DNA of 64,000 bases from Kribbella jejuensis (GTDB lineage: Bacteria > Actinomycetota > Actinomycetes > Propionibacteriales > Kribbellaceae), in NCBI RefSeq assembly GCF_006715085.1, contig NZ_VFMM01000001.1, forward strand, positions 2,666,001 to 2,730,000, in the 5' to 3' direction. The translations under genes were made by a program, and so were the position numbers. Under the pieces are notes generated by a model. That model was not told the origin of the DNA and ran no database searches. It was given only the letters and a program-made list of their open reading frames with translations. Shown one piece after another: positions 52,498 through 61,061 of the stretch. The first letter of the stretch is position 1. Each line of letters begins with the position of its first letter.

Positions 52498-53561
52498 AGG
52501 TCGGCCAGTTTCCGGCGGCGAACCAGCATGATGAAGAACGGGGCGCCGAAGACCGCGGTGACGATGCCGACCTGCAGTTCGCCTGGCTGCGCGACGACGC
52601 GGCCGATCACATCCGAACCGAGGAGCAGGATCGGCGCCAGCAGAGCGGAGTACGGCAGGATCCAGCGGTAGTCCGGGCCGGTCACCAGCCGTGCGACATG
52701 CGGGATGGTCAGCCCGACGAAGCCGATCGGACCGGCCGCCGCGGTTGCCGCACCGCACAGTAGAACGACGACGACCGCGACGAACGCGCGGGCCAACCCG
52801 ACCCGCTGTCCGAGCGACTTGGCCACGTCGTCCCCGAGTGACAACGCGTTCAGCAGCCGCCCGCAGAAGATCGCCAGCACGATCCCGACCAGGATGAAAG
52901 GCGCCACCTGCTTGGCGATGTCCGGACCGCGGCCGGCGAACGACCCCACCGACCAGAACCGGAACTGGTCGAACGTGTCCACGTCGCCGATCAGCAACGC
53001 GGTCGTCAACGACCCGAGCATCGCGGTCAGCGCCGCACCGGCGAGCGCGAGCTTCACCGGCGTCGCGCCCTCCCGGCCGAGCGACCCGAGCAGATAGACG
53101 ACGACCGACGCGGCGGCCGCACCGACGAAGGCCAGCCAGACGTACGACGTCAGCGAGGACATCCCGAACCAGTAGATGCCGCCGACAACGAACAGCGCGG
53201 CACCGCCGTTCACGCCGAGGATGCCCGGATCGGCCAGCGGGTTCCTGGTCACGCCCTGCATCAACGCCCCGGACAATCCGAGCGCGGCGCCGACCAGCAG
53301 GCCGATCAGGGTCCGCGGCACGCGCAGTGAGCGGACGATCACCTGGTCGGTGTCGGCCTCGTTGTAGTGGCGCAGGGCATCGATCACGGCGGGCAGCGGG
53401 ATCTGCTTCGAGCCGACCGCGATGCTGAGCAGACAGACCAGCACCAGCAGGACGACGCAACCGATCAGGCCGAGTACGAGCGTGGTCCGCCGGGCCCGGC
53501 GTGGACGCGACGGGGCAGCGGTGTCCGGGCCGGCTTCGGCCGTGGCGCTGGGCGGTGGCAT
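52494..53561 (-). CDS. Siderophore ABC transporter permease (FecC type)
   Basis: A 355-residue FecCD-family permease with an extended Pro/Arg-rich N-terminus before the first helix. VPRTLIGLLVGAALGLSGAL, QGVTRNPLADPGILGVNGGA and AAAGPIGFVGLTIPHVARLV are standard. It heads the operon, and its ATG lies 19 bases from an iron box. No substrate-binding lipoprotein is encoded here, so this transporter must use one from elsewhere. Confidence 0.95.
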   Translation of the reverse strand: MPPPSATAEAGPDTAAPSRPRRARRTTLVLGLIGCVVLLVLVCLLSIAVGSKQIPLPAVIDALRHYNEADTDQVIVRSLRVPRTLIGLLVGAALGLSGALMQGVTRNPLADPGILGVNGGAALFVVGGIYWFGMSSLTSYVWLAFVGAAAASVVVYLLGSLGREGATPVKLALAGAALTAMLGSLTTALLIGDVDTFDQFRFWSVGSFAGRGPDIAKQVAPFILVGIVLAIFCGRLLNALSLGDDVAKSLGQRVGLARAFVAVVVVLLCGAATAAAGPIGFVGLTIPHVARLVTGPDYRWILPYSALLAPILLLGSDVIGRVVAQPGELQVGIVTAVFGAPFFIMLVRRRKLADL

Positions 53562-53579
53562 TGGACTTTCGGGATCCTC

Positions 53580-53598
53580 TTAGGTAAGGCTAACCTCT
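53580..53598. promoter_or_regulatory. Iron box (IdeR/DtxR-type operator)
   Basis: The sequence from TTAGGTAAGGCTAACCT onward matches 16 of 19 positions of the classical IdeR/DtxR box, including the TAAGGCTAACC core. It lies 19 bases upstream of the FecC permease and 75 upstream of the siderophore-interacting protein, so iron-bound repressor should silence both directions. Confidence 0.85.
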
Positions 53599-53672
53599 AG
53601 ACGCCTCACCTTAACCCGGCCGCCCTCGGGTCCGCACGTTCCTCCCCTGCGAAGTGTATGGAGAAACCCGCC

Positions 53673-54479
53673 ATGACGACTGTGCTCGAGCGCCCGATCG
53701 TCTTCGACTCGCTGCTGGCCACCGTGGCCGCCGTTGACGACCTGAGCCCGCACCTGCGTCGCGTGACGTTCGTCGCACCGCGGATCAAGGAAGCGGTCAC
53801 AGCGGGACCGGATCAGCGGATCAAGGTCCTGCTGGCTCCGCCGAACGGCAGCGCGATCCGGCTTCCGTCAGGCCCCGAGTGGTACGCCGACTGGTGCGGA
53901 CAGCCCGTCGACGAGCGGTTCATCATGCGGACGTACACCGTGCGCGCCCTCCGCCCGGAAGTCGCTGAGCTCGACGTGGAGTTCGTCCTGCACGGAGTGA
54001 ATGGTCCTGCATCGGCCTGGGTGGGCTCGGCCCAGCCCGGAGATCAGGTGGGTCTTCTGCTTCCGTTTGCAGTCGACACGACCAGCACGAAGGGCCTGCT
54101 GCACTCCGGCGTCGACTACATACCTCCGGCGACCAGTGTCCGCCGGGTGCTCGTTGCGGACGAGACCGCGCTGCCTGCGCTGGCCGGCATCCTGGAGGAG
54201 CTTCCCGCGGGAGTACATGCGACCGTCTTCGTCGCCGTACCTTCCGAAGCCGACGTACGGCCGTTGGCAGGTGCTGCTGACGTCACGTGGGTCACTGAGG
54301 GATCCCTAGTGGACGCGGTGAAGTCAGCAGCGCTGCCGTTCGACCCTGACTACGCCTGGGTCGCTGGTGAGTCGTCAATGATCAAAGAGGTACGCCGCCA
54401 CCTCGTGAACGCCGTCGGTATGCCGAAGTCGGCCATCTCGTTCCAGGGCTACTGGAAGCGCGGCGAAGCTCACTGCTAG
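53673..54479 (+). CDS. Siderophore-interacting protein (ferric-siderophore reductase)
   Basis: A 268-residue flavoprotein of the SIP/ViuB family, which reduces ferric siderophores in the cytoplasm to release iron. The FAD-binding RTYTVRAL, EFVLHGVNGPASAW and the C-terminal WVAGESSMIKEVRRHLV, then GYWKRGEAHC, are characteristic. ATG 53673 has GGAG nine bases upstream and was preferred to the ATG at 53658. It is divergent from the importer operon with a shared iron box. Its stop lies in a CTAG shared with the next gene. Confidence 0.94.
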   Translation: MTTVLERPIVFDSLLATVAAVDDLSPHLRRVTFVAPRIKEAVTAGPDQRIKVLLAPPNGSAIRLPSGPEWYADWCGQPVDERFIMRTYTVRALRPEVAELDVEFVLHGVNGPASAWVGSAQPGDQVGLLLPFAVDTTSTKGLLHSGVDYIPPATSVRRVLVADETALPALAGILEELPAGVHATVFVAVPSEADVRPLAGAADVTWVTEGSLVDAVKSAALPFDPDYAWVAGESSMIKEVRRHLVNAVGMPKSAISFQGYWKRGEAHC

Positions 54480-55645
54480 GACGGGTTCTCTGCGTGGGTC
54501 AGGGTCTCCCAGGCAACGAACAGGTTGTTGGAGCCGGCCGGACGACGCGACTCGGTCAGTGCCTGGGTGTTGGTCATGGCGATACCCAGGCGGGTGTGCA
54601 GAGCGTTGTAGCCCACCTCGGTGATCGGACCGAGTCCCCGGTTCAGTGTGCCGTTGCAGAGCCAGGAGGGCACCGGCTCGAGGTTGCGCTCCCACTTGGA
54701 CTGGAAGCCGAGTGCCTGGCGCAGCCGCTCGCCGAACTCCGGGTACATGTCGACGCCCTGAATACGTGCCGTCTCCAGTACGTGTGAGATCGAGGAGATG
54801 CCGTAGCCGGTGTGGGTGAAGTCGCGGCACGTCTCCTGCGTCAGGCCGGTCACGAACGTCCCCTGGCCCTGCCAGTAGCTGACGATCTTGTCGCGGGTGT
54901 TGAGGTTCTGGCTCGGGACGGTCTTCGGCAGCGCACCGTCCGACGCCAGGTACACGTACGCCGGGACTCGCAGCCTGTAGAGCGCTATCGCCTTGTCGTA
55001 GATGGTCTTGTCCTCGAGGAACACGCCGATGCCCTGGAGAGCCTCGGTCATGCTCAGCTCCCAGTTCCCGTTGGAGTTGGAGCCGTTGATGATCTTCGGG
55101 ACATAGACGTTGCGGAGCATGGTGGCGAAGCGGCCCGCGTTCGGCCAGTTGCCGTACTCGTACTTGATGATCTCCGCGGCCTTCGGCCAGGACGACGCGG
55201 CCCAGGCTGTCTGCAGCGGGGCGTTGCTGTTGGTGTGGTCCTGGATCGTCGCTGACCACGCGTCCATCAGCTGGATCGACTTCTGCGCGTATCGGTCGTC
55301 CCGGGTCAGGTACCAGAGCAGGGCGTCGGTGTAGGCCGCGATCGCGTCCTCACGTTCGTCGGTACAGCCGTAGTTCGGGCTCGAGTACGGACCGCACTCC
55401 ACGATCGCGCGCGGTTTCGGCGTCCGGGACAGGGAGGCGTACGAACTGTTCTTGGCCTGGTTGTAGGCGTCGGTCCACGGCTGCGCGCCGGCCTGCACCT
55501 TGGACCGGACGAAGTCGAGCTGGGCCTGGCTGACGCCGACACCGGGATGGGTGAACGTCGCCGGTGCGTCGGCGGCCTGTGCGGATGGACTGACAAGGGT
55601 CCCGGCGAGCAGCGCGGCGGCCAGGACGAAGGGCATCTTTCGCAT
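54476..55645 (-). CDS. Secreted alginate-lyase-like protein
   Basis: A 389-residue protein with a Sec signal peptide (MRKMPFVLAAALLAGTL, cut near AQA-ADA) and an alpha-helical fold of the alginate lyase superfamily: YASLSRTPKP, an Asn/Trp-rich INGSNSNGNWELSM with its conserved NW pair, and HTGYGISSI later. It would cleave an acidic or other polysaccharide by elimination outside the cell; substrate uncertain. ATG 55645 has AGGA at a good distance. Its stop shares CTAG with the opposing siderophore gene. Confidence 0.85.
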   Translation of the reverse strand: MRKMPFVLAAALLAGTLVSPSAQAADAPATFTHPGVGVSQAQLDFVRSKVQAGAQPWTDAYNQAKNSSYASLSRTPKPRAIVECGPYSSPNYGCTDEREDAIAAYTDALLWYLTRDDRYAQKSIQLMDAWSATIQDHTNSNAPLQTAWAASSWPKAAEIIKYEYGNWPNAGRFATMLRNVYVPKIINGSNSNGNWELSMTEALQGIGVFLEDKTIYDKAIALYRLRVPAYVYLASDGALPKTVPSQNLNTRDKIVSYWQGQGTFVTGLTQETCRDFTHTGYGISSISHVLETARIQGVDMYPEFGERLRQALGFQSKWERNLEPVPSWLCNGTLNRGLGPITEVGYNALHTRLGIAMTNTQALTESRRPAGSNNLFVAWETLTHAENPS

Positions 55646-55793
55646 GGGCGGTGTCCTGTCTTGGGGGCGGTAGGACAGCGGTTTCCACGGCAGTGTCACG
55701 ACGTACGACGACCAGGGTCAAGACCCCGCCGGTACCGGAACTCCACTGGAACAGAACGCCCCGTTGTCCCATTCCTGTGGAACAAACGGCCCC

Positions 55794-56378
55794 TTAGTTC
55801 AGGGCGAGCTCCTCGGCGCGGACGCCGGCTGCGTCCATCAGGGCGGCGGCCGTCGCCGCGCCGATGCCGCCGAGGGGTTGGGCGCGGACGACGGCGCGAG
55901 CGCTGGCGCCGTCGAAGATCATCGTCAACTGGACGGCGAGCGTGGCCGGGTCCTCGGCGCCGGCCTTCACCAGTTCGCGGTGGAAGAAGTCGGTGAGCTG
56001 CTGCTTGAAGTGCCGCGCGACCACCGACCCCGGGTGTTCCGGGTTCTTCAGCTCGACCGCGGTACTCACGAGCGGACAGCCAAGGTAGTTGCCCTCAACA
56101 ACCATCTCGTCCTGGCGCTCGAACACGGTCAGGATCCGCTCCCGCGGCGACCGCTCGTCCTCCGCGCCCGGCTGCAGCGTCGTCTGGTACGCCGGGCCGC
56201 GGCTCGCCAGGCTCTCCGCGATCAGCTCGTCCTTCGACCGGAACAGCTGGTACATCGACTTCTTCGACACCCCGGCCGCCTTGCAGAGCGCGTCCACTCC
56301 GATGTTGACGCCGTCGCGGTAGAAGAGTTCGCCCGCGGCGTCCAGAAGCCGCTCACGGGGAGTCGCGGAAGTGCTCAT
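55794..56378 (-). CDS. TetR-family transcriptional regulator
   Basis: A 194-residue repressor. Residues 7-55 are the helix-turn-helix (RERLLDAAGELFYRDGVNIG, then ALCKAAGVSKKSMYQLF). The C-terminal part has the TetR_C layout with GCPLVSTAVEL and FFHRELVKAG. ATG at 56378. It is divergent from an SDR gene, and two near-identical palindromes lie between them, so it most likely represses both. Confidence 0.93.
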   Translation of the reverse strand: MSTSATPRERLLDAAGELFYRDGVNIGVDALCKAAGVSKKSMYQLFRSKDELIAESLASRGPAYQTTLQPGAEDERSPRERILTVFERQDEMVVEGNYLGCPLVSTAVELKNPEHPGSVVARHFKQQLTDFFHRELVKAGAEDPATLAVQLTMIFDGASARAVVRAQPLGGIGAATAAALMDAAGVRAEELALN

Positions 56379-56410
56379 GGCATCGAGGGTACCGGCTGGA
56401 TTTGAAAAGA

Positions 56411-56450
56411 GAAACCGATCGGTTTACGGTAGCGGAAACAGATCGGTTTC
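56411..56450. promoter_or_regulatory. Tandem TetR operators
   Basis: Two sites of nearly the same sequence 24 bases apart: GAAACCGATCGGTTTAC (56411-56427) and GAAACAGATCGGTTTC (56435-56450). The first contains a perfect palindrome, AAACCGATCGGTTT; the second has one broken pair. They lie 15-50 bases before the SDR start, well placed to block its promoter. Confidence 0.8.
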
Positions 56451-56465
56451 TACTGAGGAGTTTGC

Positions 56466-57167
56466 ATGACCACACTCGAAGGCGCCGTCGTCCTGGTCAC
56501 CGGCGGGCAGCGCGGCATCGGCAAGGCGATCGTCGACGAACTGCTCACCCGGGGCGTCGCGAAGGTGTACGCCACCGCCCGCAGCCCGAAGCCGAGCGAC
56601 GACCCGCGGGTCGTACCGCTGCCGCTCGAGGTCACCGACCAGGCGTCGATCGACGCCCTCGCCGAGGCCGCGCCGGACGTCACGGTGCTGATCAACAACG
56701 CGGGCGCCAACTCGCCGGACAGCTACCTGGACAGCTCGATCGACGACGTCCGCGCGGTCTTCGACGCGAACTTCTTCGGCCCGCTGCAGCTTACGCGGGC
56801 GTTCGTCCCGATCATCGAGCGCAACGGCGGCGGCCACATCCTGAACGCGCACTCGGCGCTGTCCTGGATCGGCCGGCACGGCGCCTACTCCGCGACCAAG
56901 GCCGCGTTCTGGCTGCAGACCAACGCGATCCGCCTCGAACTGCTGAACCGCGGCATCGGTGTCACCGGCCTGCACATGGGCTACGTCGACACCGACATGA
57001 CGACCGCGGTGACCGCACCGAAGTCCCGCCCCGAGGACATCGCCAAGGCCGCGCTCGACGGCATCGAGACCGGAGCGTACGAGGTCCTCGCCGACGACAC
57101 GGCCCGCGGCGCCAAGGCCGCGCTCTCCGGCGACCTGACCGCCCTCTACCCGGAGCTAGTGGGCTGA
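56466..57167 (+). CDS. Short-chain dehydrogenase/reductase
   Basis: A 233-residue classical SDR. The nucleotide-binding GGQRGIGKAI (13-22), NNAGAN (near 77-82), the catalytic Ser in SALSWIG, and YSATKAA with Tyr and Lys near residues 140-144 are all in place. It would oxidise or reduce an alcohol or ketone with NAD(P)H. Under control of the divergent TetR gene, so probably induced by its own substrate. A TGAGGAG site precedes the ATG. Its last 12 bases overlap the end of the next, opposing gene. Confidence 0.94.
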   Translation: MTTLEGAVVLVTGGQRGIGKAIVDELLTRGVAKVYATARSPKPSDDPRVVPLPLEVTDQASIDALAEAAPDVTVLINNAGANSPDSYLDSSIDDVRAVFDANFFGPLQLTRAFVPIIERNGGGHILNAHSALSWIGRHGAYSATKAAFWLQTNAIRLELLNRGIGVTGLHMGYVDTDMTTAVTAPKSRPEDIAKAALDGIETGAYEVLADDTARGAKAALSGDLTALYPELVG

Positions 57168-57491
57168 CGCGTCGACCAGCACATCGGTGGCCTTGTGGGT
57201 CCGGTCGACGCCCTCGACGAAGATCACGACGCCGTCGGAGTTCTCGGTCCGCAGCGGCAGGATCTCCCGGTAGTCCGGCGACTCGTACCAGTCCCGGAGG
57301 TGGTCGTAGTCGGGGAACTCGATCACGATCGGTGCCCCCTCCCACTCGCCCTCGATCGGCTCGGGGCTCGCGCCGTGCACGATGAAGTGGCCGTCGAAAG
57401 GCGCGAGCGTCTCGTCGATGCGTTCGAGGTACTCGACGATCTCGGTGCCCATCCGGACGTTGCGCAGGTAGGCGATCGCGTAAGCCTTCAT
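57156..57491 (-). CDS. DUF1330-family protein
   Basis: A 111-residue small protein with the DUF1330 ferredoxin-like fold (YAIAYLRNVRMGTEIVEYL, IVHGASPEPIEG, VIEFPDYDHLRDWYESPDY). The family is widespread but uncharacterised. ATG 57491 was chosen since the family begins there; longer in-frame starts lack support. Converges with the SDR gene with a 12-base overlap. Confidence 0.9.
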   Translation of the reverse strand: MKAYAIAYLRNVRMGTEIVEYLERIDETLAPFDGHFIVHGASPEPIEGEWEGAPIVIEFPDYDHLRDWYESPDYREILPLRTENSDGVVIFVEGVDRTHKATDVLVDASAH

Positions 57492-57593
57492 TCTCTGTCC
57501 CATGGCTCCAGCATCGGGGACTCCGTGAATACAGACGATTACCTCTGAGGTCATCGGGATTGCTTGGTCTGCCGGGGACGTACCGTAGATGGC

Positions 57594-59456
57594 ATGTCAG
57601 TCACAGGGGGACCGCCTTCCACCCATGAAGAGGAGGTGGAAGAGCGGGTCGGGCCGTACCGGTTGATCCGGCGGCTCGGGCAGGGCGGCATGGGCGTCGT
57701 CTACCTGGCCGAGGGACCCGAGCACCAGGAGGTCGCACTCAAGGTACTGCGGCCGCACGTCGCCCACGACCCGATCGCCCGCGCCCGGTTGCAGCGTGAA
57801 GCAACCACGTTGCAGAAGGTCAATCACCCTGGTGTGGCAGGCATTCTCGACCACGATCTGGAGGCCGACCAGCCGTATCTGGTCACCCGCTTCGTCCCCG
57901 GTCGCCCACTGGACGAGCAGGTCGACGAGCGCGGGCCACTGACTCCCCGTAAGTGGCTCCCACTCGCCGGCTGTCTCGCGGAGTCACTGCAGGCGATCCA
58001 CGCGGCCGGGGTGATCCACCGCGACCTCAAGCCCGGCAACGTGATGATGTGCAACGGCAAGCCGGTGATGATCGACTTCGGTATCGCCCAGGCCGCCGAC
58101 GACCTGCGGCTGACGCAGACAGGCCTCGTGATCGGTACGCCGGGCTACCTGGCGCCGGAGCTCATCGAGGGCGAGATGGTGTCGGAGTCCGCCGACTGGT
58201 GGGGCTGGGCCGCCACCGTGGCGTTCGCTGCGACCGGACGCCGTCCCTTCGGCAAGGGCCCGTTCGAGGCGGTGCTGGCCCGCGTGCACTCCGGTCAGGC
58301 CGACCTGGACGGTCTGGACCCACGGCTGAAGCCACTGCTCGCAGCCGCGCTGTCTCCCGACAAGGCCGACCGCCCGACGCAGGACGAGATCATGACGGGC
58401 CTCAGCCGGTACGCCGAGGGCCGCGACGCTCTCCCGCCGCGTGAGATGCCGACGCTGGCCGCCGTACCGCCGACCAGGCTGCTGACGAAGGTGATGCCGA
58501 CGGAGGAGCCTGCGGTCGACGAAGGGCCCACCCCGACTCAGGTCGCCGAACTGGTACCGCCGGTGATCCCGCCGCTGTCGGCGTTCGCGCCGATCCGCGA
58601 CAAACTGCGGGAGGCCACGGCGAAGAAGCCGCAACCGCCGCCGCCTTACGGGCAAACGCCGTACCCGGCCGAGCCCTTCGTGGCGAACCCCTACGTTCCG
58701 GCGCCGTATCAGCAGCCGTCTCCGCCGCTGCCGGCGCCTGTGCAGCGCGCTCAGCCACCGGTCCAGCAACCCGTCCACCAGCCGGTCCAGCAGCCCGTCA
58801 AGGCTCCGCCCACAGGACGTCGTACGGCCGTCATCGTCGGCTTCATGCTGCTGCTGACCGGACTCGTCGCGTTCACACCTGGCTTCGGTACGGCCGTCGC
58901 GATCATCCTGCTCGTACTCGCCCGGACAGTGGACCGTTCCAGCACCGCGCTCATGCGACGCCGGCAACTCCGCGGCCGCTCCGGAAAGTCGGACGGTCTG
59001 GTGGCGGCAGCAGCCAGCCCGGTGCAGCTGGCTACGGCCGCCCTCATCACAGTGCCCTGCTTGATCCTGCCGCTGCTCACAGCAGTTGTGGTCGGCGGAG
59101 TCGTCACAGGCATCGCCGCGTCGACCTACGGCCTCGACTGGCAGCCCCTGTCCGCGGTCGGCTTCGGTACGGCGGCCCTGACTGCCCTGTTCTGCAGCTG
59201 GTGGGGCCCTGGCGGCAGCTCGCTACGCCGGGGTGCGCACATCACCGCACGGAACACCTTCCGCGCACACTGGGTGTCCGCACTCGTCGCGGTGGTCCTG
59301 CTGGTGATCGGCGGGATCCTGTTCTTCCGGGCGACGCAGGGCGGCGGCGCTGGCTGGGCCCGGCAGCCGATCGAGACGCCGAACATTCAGCGCCCGACCA
59401 TCGGCGACCTGCGGCACGCGCCGTTCATCCGGGACCTCCCCGTCGTCGGCAACTGA
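57594..59456 (+). CDS. Ser/Thr protein kinase with multi-helix C-terminus
   Basis: A 620-residue kinase. The kinase domain (22 to about 285) is complete: glycine loop LGQGGMGVVY (28-37), Lys50, HRDLKPGN (142-149), DFG (161-163) and APE. A long Pro/Gln-rich linker (about 350-410, PVQQPVHQPVQ) follows, then four or five membrane helices (about 415-600) instead of the usual single helix and PASTA domains. The extracellular end is short, so it is unlikely to bind ligand with a large sensor. ATG 57594 is used; a TTG ten codons before is possible. A hairpin overlaps its last codons. Confidence 0.92.
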   Translation: MSVTGGPPSTHEEEVEERVGPYRLIRRLGQGGMGVVYLAEGPEHQEVALKVLRPHVAHDPIARARLQREATTLQKVNHPGVAGILDHDLEADQPYLVTRFVPGRPLDEQVDERGPLTPRKWLPLAGCLAESLQAIHAAGVIHRDLKPGNVMMCNGKPVMIDFGIAQAADDLRLTQTGLVIGTPGYLAPELIEGEMVSESADWWGWAATVAFAATGRRPFGKGPFEAVLARVHSGQADLDGLDPRLKPLLAAALSPDKADRPTQDEIMTGLSRYAEGRDALPPREMPTLAAVPPTRLLTKVMPTEEPAVDEGPTPTQVAELVPPVIPPLSAFAPIRDKLREATAKKPQPPPPYGQTPYPAEPFVANPYVPAPYQQPSPPLPAPVQRAQPPVQQPVHQPVQQPVKAPPTGRRTAVIVGFMLLLTGLVAFTPGFGTAVAIILLVLARTVDRSSTALMRRRQLRGRSGKSDGLVAAAASPVQLATAALITVPCLILPLLTAVVVGGVVTGIAASTYGLDWQPLSAVGFGTAALTALFCSWWGPGGSSLRRGAHITARNTFRAHWVSALVAVVLLVIGGILFFRATQGGGAGWARQPIETPNIQRPTIGDLRHAPFIRDLPVVGN

Positions 59457-59470
59457 CGACAGGGAGGTCC
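59432..59470. terminator. Hairpin terminator overlapping the kinase stop
   Basis: Arms GGACCTCCCCGTCGTC and its near-complement GACGACAGGGAGGTCC (one mismatch) with a 7-base loop form a 16-position stem. The left arm lies in the last kinase codons (59432-59447), the right extends to 59470, 8 bases from the purA stop. Likely bidirectional. Confidence 0.75.
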
Positions 59471-59477
59471 GCCGGGG

Positions 59478-60758
59478 TCAGAGCTGGACGATCTGGCTGC
59501 GTTCCGGGCCGACGCCGATCGCGGAGATCCGCGCACCGCTCAGCGACTCGACCGCGCGCACGTAGGTCTGCGCCTCCTTCGGCAGGTCGTCGAAGGAACG
59601 GCAGCCGGTGATGTCGTCCGACCAGCCGTCGAACTCCTCGTAGACCGGGACCGCGTGGTGGAAATCGGTCTGGGTCATCGGCATCTCGTCATGCCGGACG
59701 CCGTTCACGTCGTACGCGACGCAGACCGGGATCCGCTCGCGGCCGGTGAGGGTGTCCAGCTTGGTCAGCACGAAGTCCGAGACACCGTTCACGCGGGCGG
59801 CGTACCGGGCGATCACCGAGTCGTACCAACCACAACGCCGCGGGCGCCCGGTGGTGACGCCGAACTCCGCGCCCTGGGTGCGCAGCCATTCGCCGTCCGC
59901 ATCCAGCAGCTCGGTCGGGAACGGGCCCTCGCCGACGCGCGTCGTGTACGCCTTCACGACCGCCATCACCCGGTCGATCCGGGTCGGCGGGATACCGGTC
60001 CCGGTGCAGGCACCGGCGGAGATCGCGTTCGACGAGGTGACGAACGGGTACGTGCCGTGGTCGACGTCCAGCAGCGTCGCCTGGCCCGCTTCCATCAGCA
60101 CGGTCTTGCCCTCGTCGAGGGCCTGGTTCAGCAGCAGGCCGGTGTCCGCGACCATCGGCCGCAGCCGGTCCGCGTACCCGAGCAGCTCGTCGAGGACCTC
60201 ACGGATCTCGACCGCGCGCCGGTTGTACACCTTCACCAGCAGCTGGTTCTTCTGCTCCAGCGCACCGGTGACCTTCTGCTCGAGGATCTTCTCGTCGTAC
60301 AGGTCCTGGATCCGGATGCCGACCCGGTTCATCTTGTCGGCGTACGTCGGGCCGATCCCGCGCCCCGTCGTACCGATCTTGCGGCTGCCGAGGAACCGCT
60401 CGGTGACCTTGTCGAGGGTCCGGTTGTACGGCGGGATCACGTGGGCGTTGGCGCTCACGACCAGCCGCGACGTGTCCACACCGCGCGCCTGCAGCGCGTC
60501 GAGCTCCTGGAACAGCACGCTGAGGTCGACCACGACCCCGTTGCCGATCACCGGGGTGACACCCGGTGTGAGGATCCCGCTCGGGAGCAGGTGCAGCGCG
60601 TACTTCTCGGATCCGATCACGACCGTGTGGCCGGCGTTGTTGCCGCCGTTGAACTTGACCACGTAGTCGATGACCTCGCCCGTGTTGCCGAGCAGATCGG
60701 TCGCCTTGCCTTTGCCCTCATCGCCCCACTGGGCGCCGACGAGCACGATTGCGGGCAT
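59478..60758 (-). CDS. purA: Adenylosuccinate synthetase
   Basis: A 426-residue GTP-dependent enzyme joining IMP and aspartate, first committed step to AMP. The P-loop [11 protein letters not shown] (residues about 8-18) and [10 protein letters not shown] are exact, with [15 protein letters not shown], the IMP-binding [19 protein letters not shown] and [12 protein letters not shown] all present. ATG 60758 has a GGAGGG site six bases upstream and matches the family start ([10 protein letters not shown]). Confidence 0.98.
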   Translation of the reverse strand: MPAIVLVGAQWGDEGKGKATDLLGNTGEVIDYVVKFNGGNNAGHTVVIGSEKYALHLLPSGILTPGVTPVIGNGVVVDLSVLFQELDALQARGVDTSRLVVSANAHVIPPYNRTLDKVTERFLGSRKIGTTGRGIGPTYADKMNRVGIRIQDLYDEKILEQKVTGALEQKNQLLVKVYNRRAVEIREVLDELLGYADRLRPMVADTGLLLNQALDEGKTVLMEAGQATLLDVDHGTYPFVTSSNAISAGACTGTGIPPTRIDRVMAVVKAYTTRVGEGPFPTELLDADGEWLRTQGAEFGVTTGRPRRCGWYDSVIARYAARVNGVSDFVLTKLDTLTGRERIPVCVAYDVNGVRHDEMPMTQTDFHHAVPVYEEFDGWSDDITGCRSFDDLPKEAQTYVRAVESLSGARISAIGVGPERSQIVQL

Positions 60759-60814
60759 CTCAGCCCTCCTCTTCACGCACCAACTTCACACCCCGTGGCG
60801 GTCGGTGCTGGAAA

Positions 60815-60839
60815 CGGTGAAGCCCGGAGACATTCACCG
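60815..60839. promoter_or_regulatory. Inverted repeat upstream of purA
   Basis: Arms CGGTGAA and TTCACCG with an 11-base spacer lie 57 bases upstream of the purA start. It could be a regulator site for purA. The rest of the gap from 60759 to 61001 has no gene I can support. Confidence 0.35.
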
Positions 60840-61001
60840 AACGTTCATCCGGCGATGCATCCAGGCTCTTGCGACCAAAGCTTACCGGACCGTGGCGCGA
60901 GCGTTTCGGGCCTGTCCAGAAATCTCCAGCGACCGTTTCAAGTCACTGTTTCATCAATTGACGGGTTGCCATTTTGCGTGATCACGTGCACACTCTTAGT
61001 C

Positions 61002-61047
61002 AGCGGCCCGCCGAAACTGCCGCAGGGGACGGTTCCGGCGGGCCGCT
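61002..61047 (-). terminator. Hairpin terminator after the VOC gene
   Basis: A 12-base perfect stem (AGCGGCCCGCCG, 61002-61013, and its complement, 61036-61047) lies 14 bases beyond the VOC stop on the minus strand. Only a weak T-containing tail follows. Confidence 0.7.
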
Positions 61048-61061
61048 TCCTCATGTCCGGG

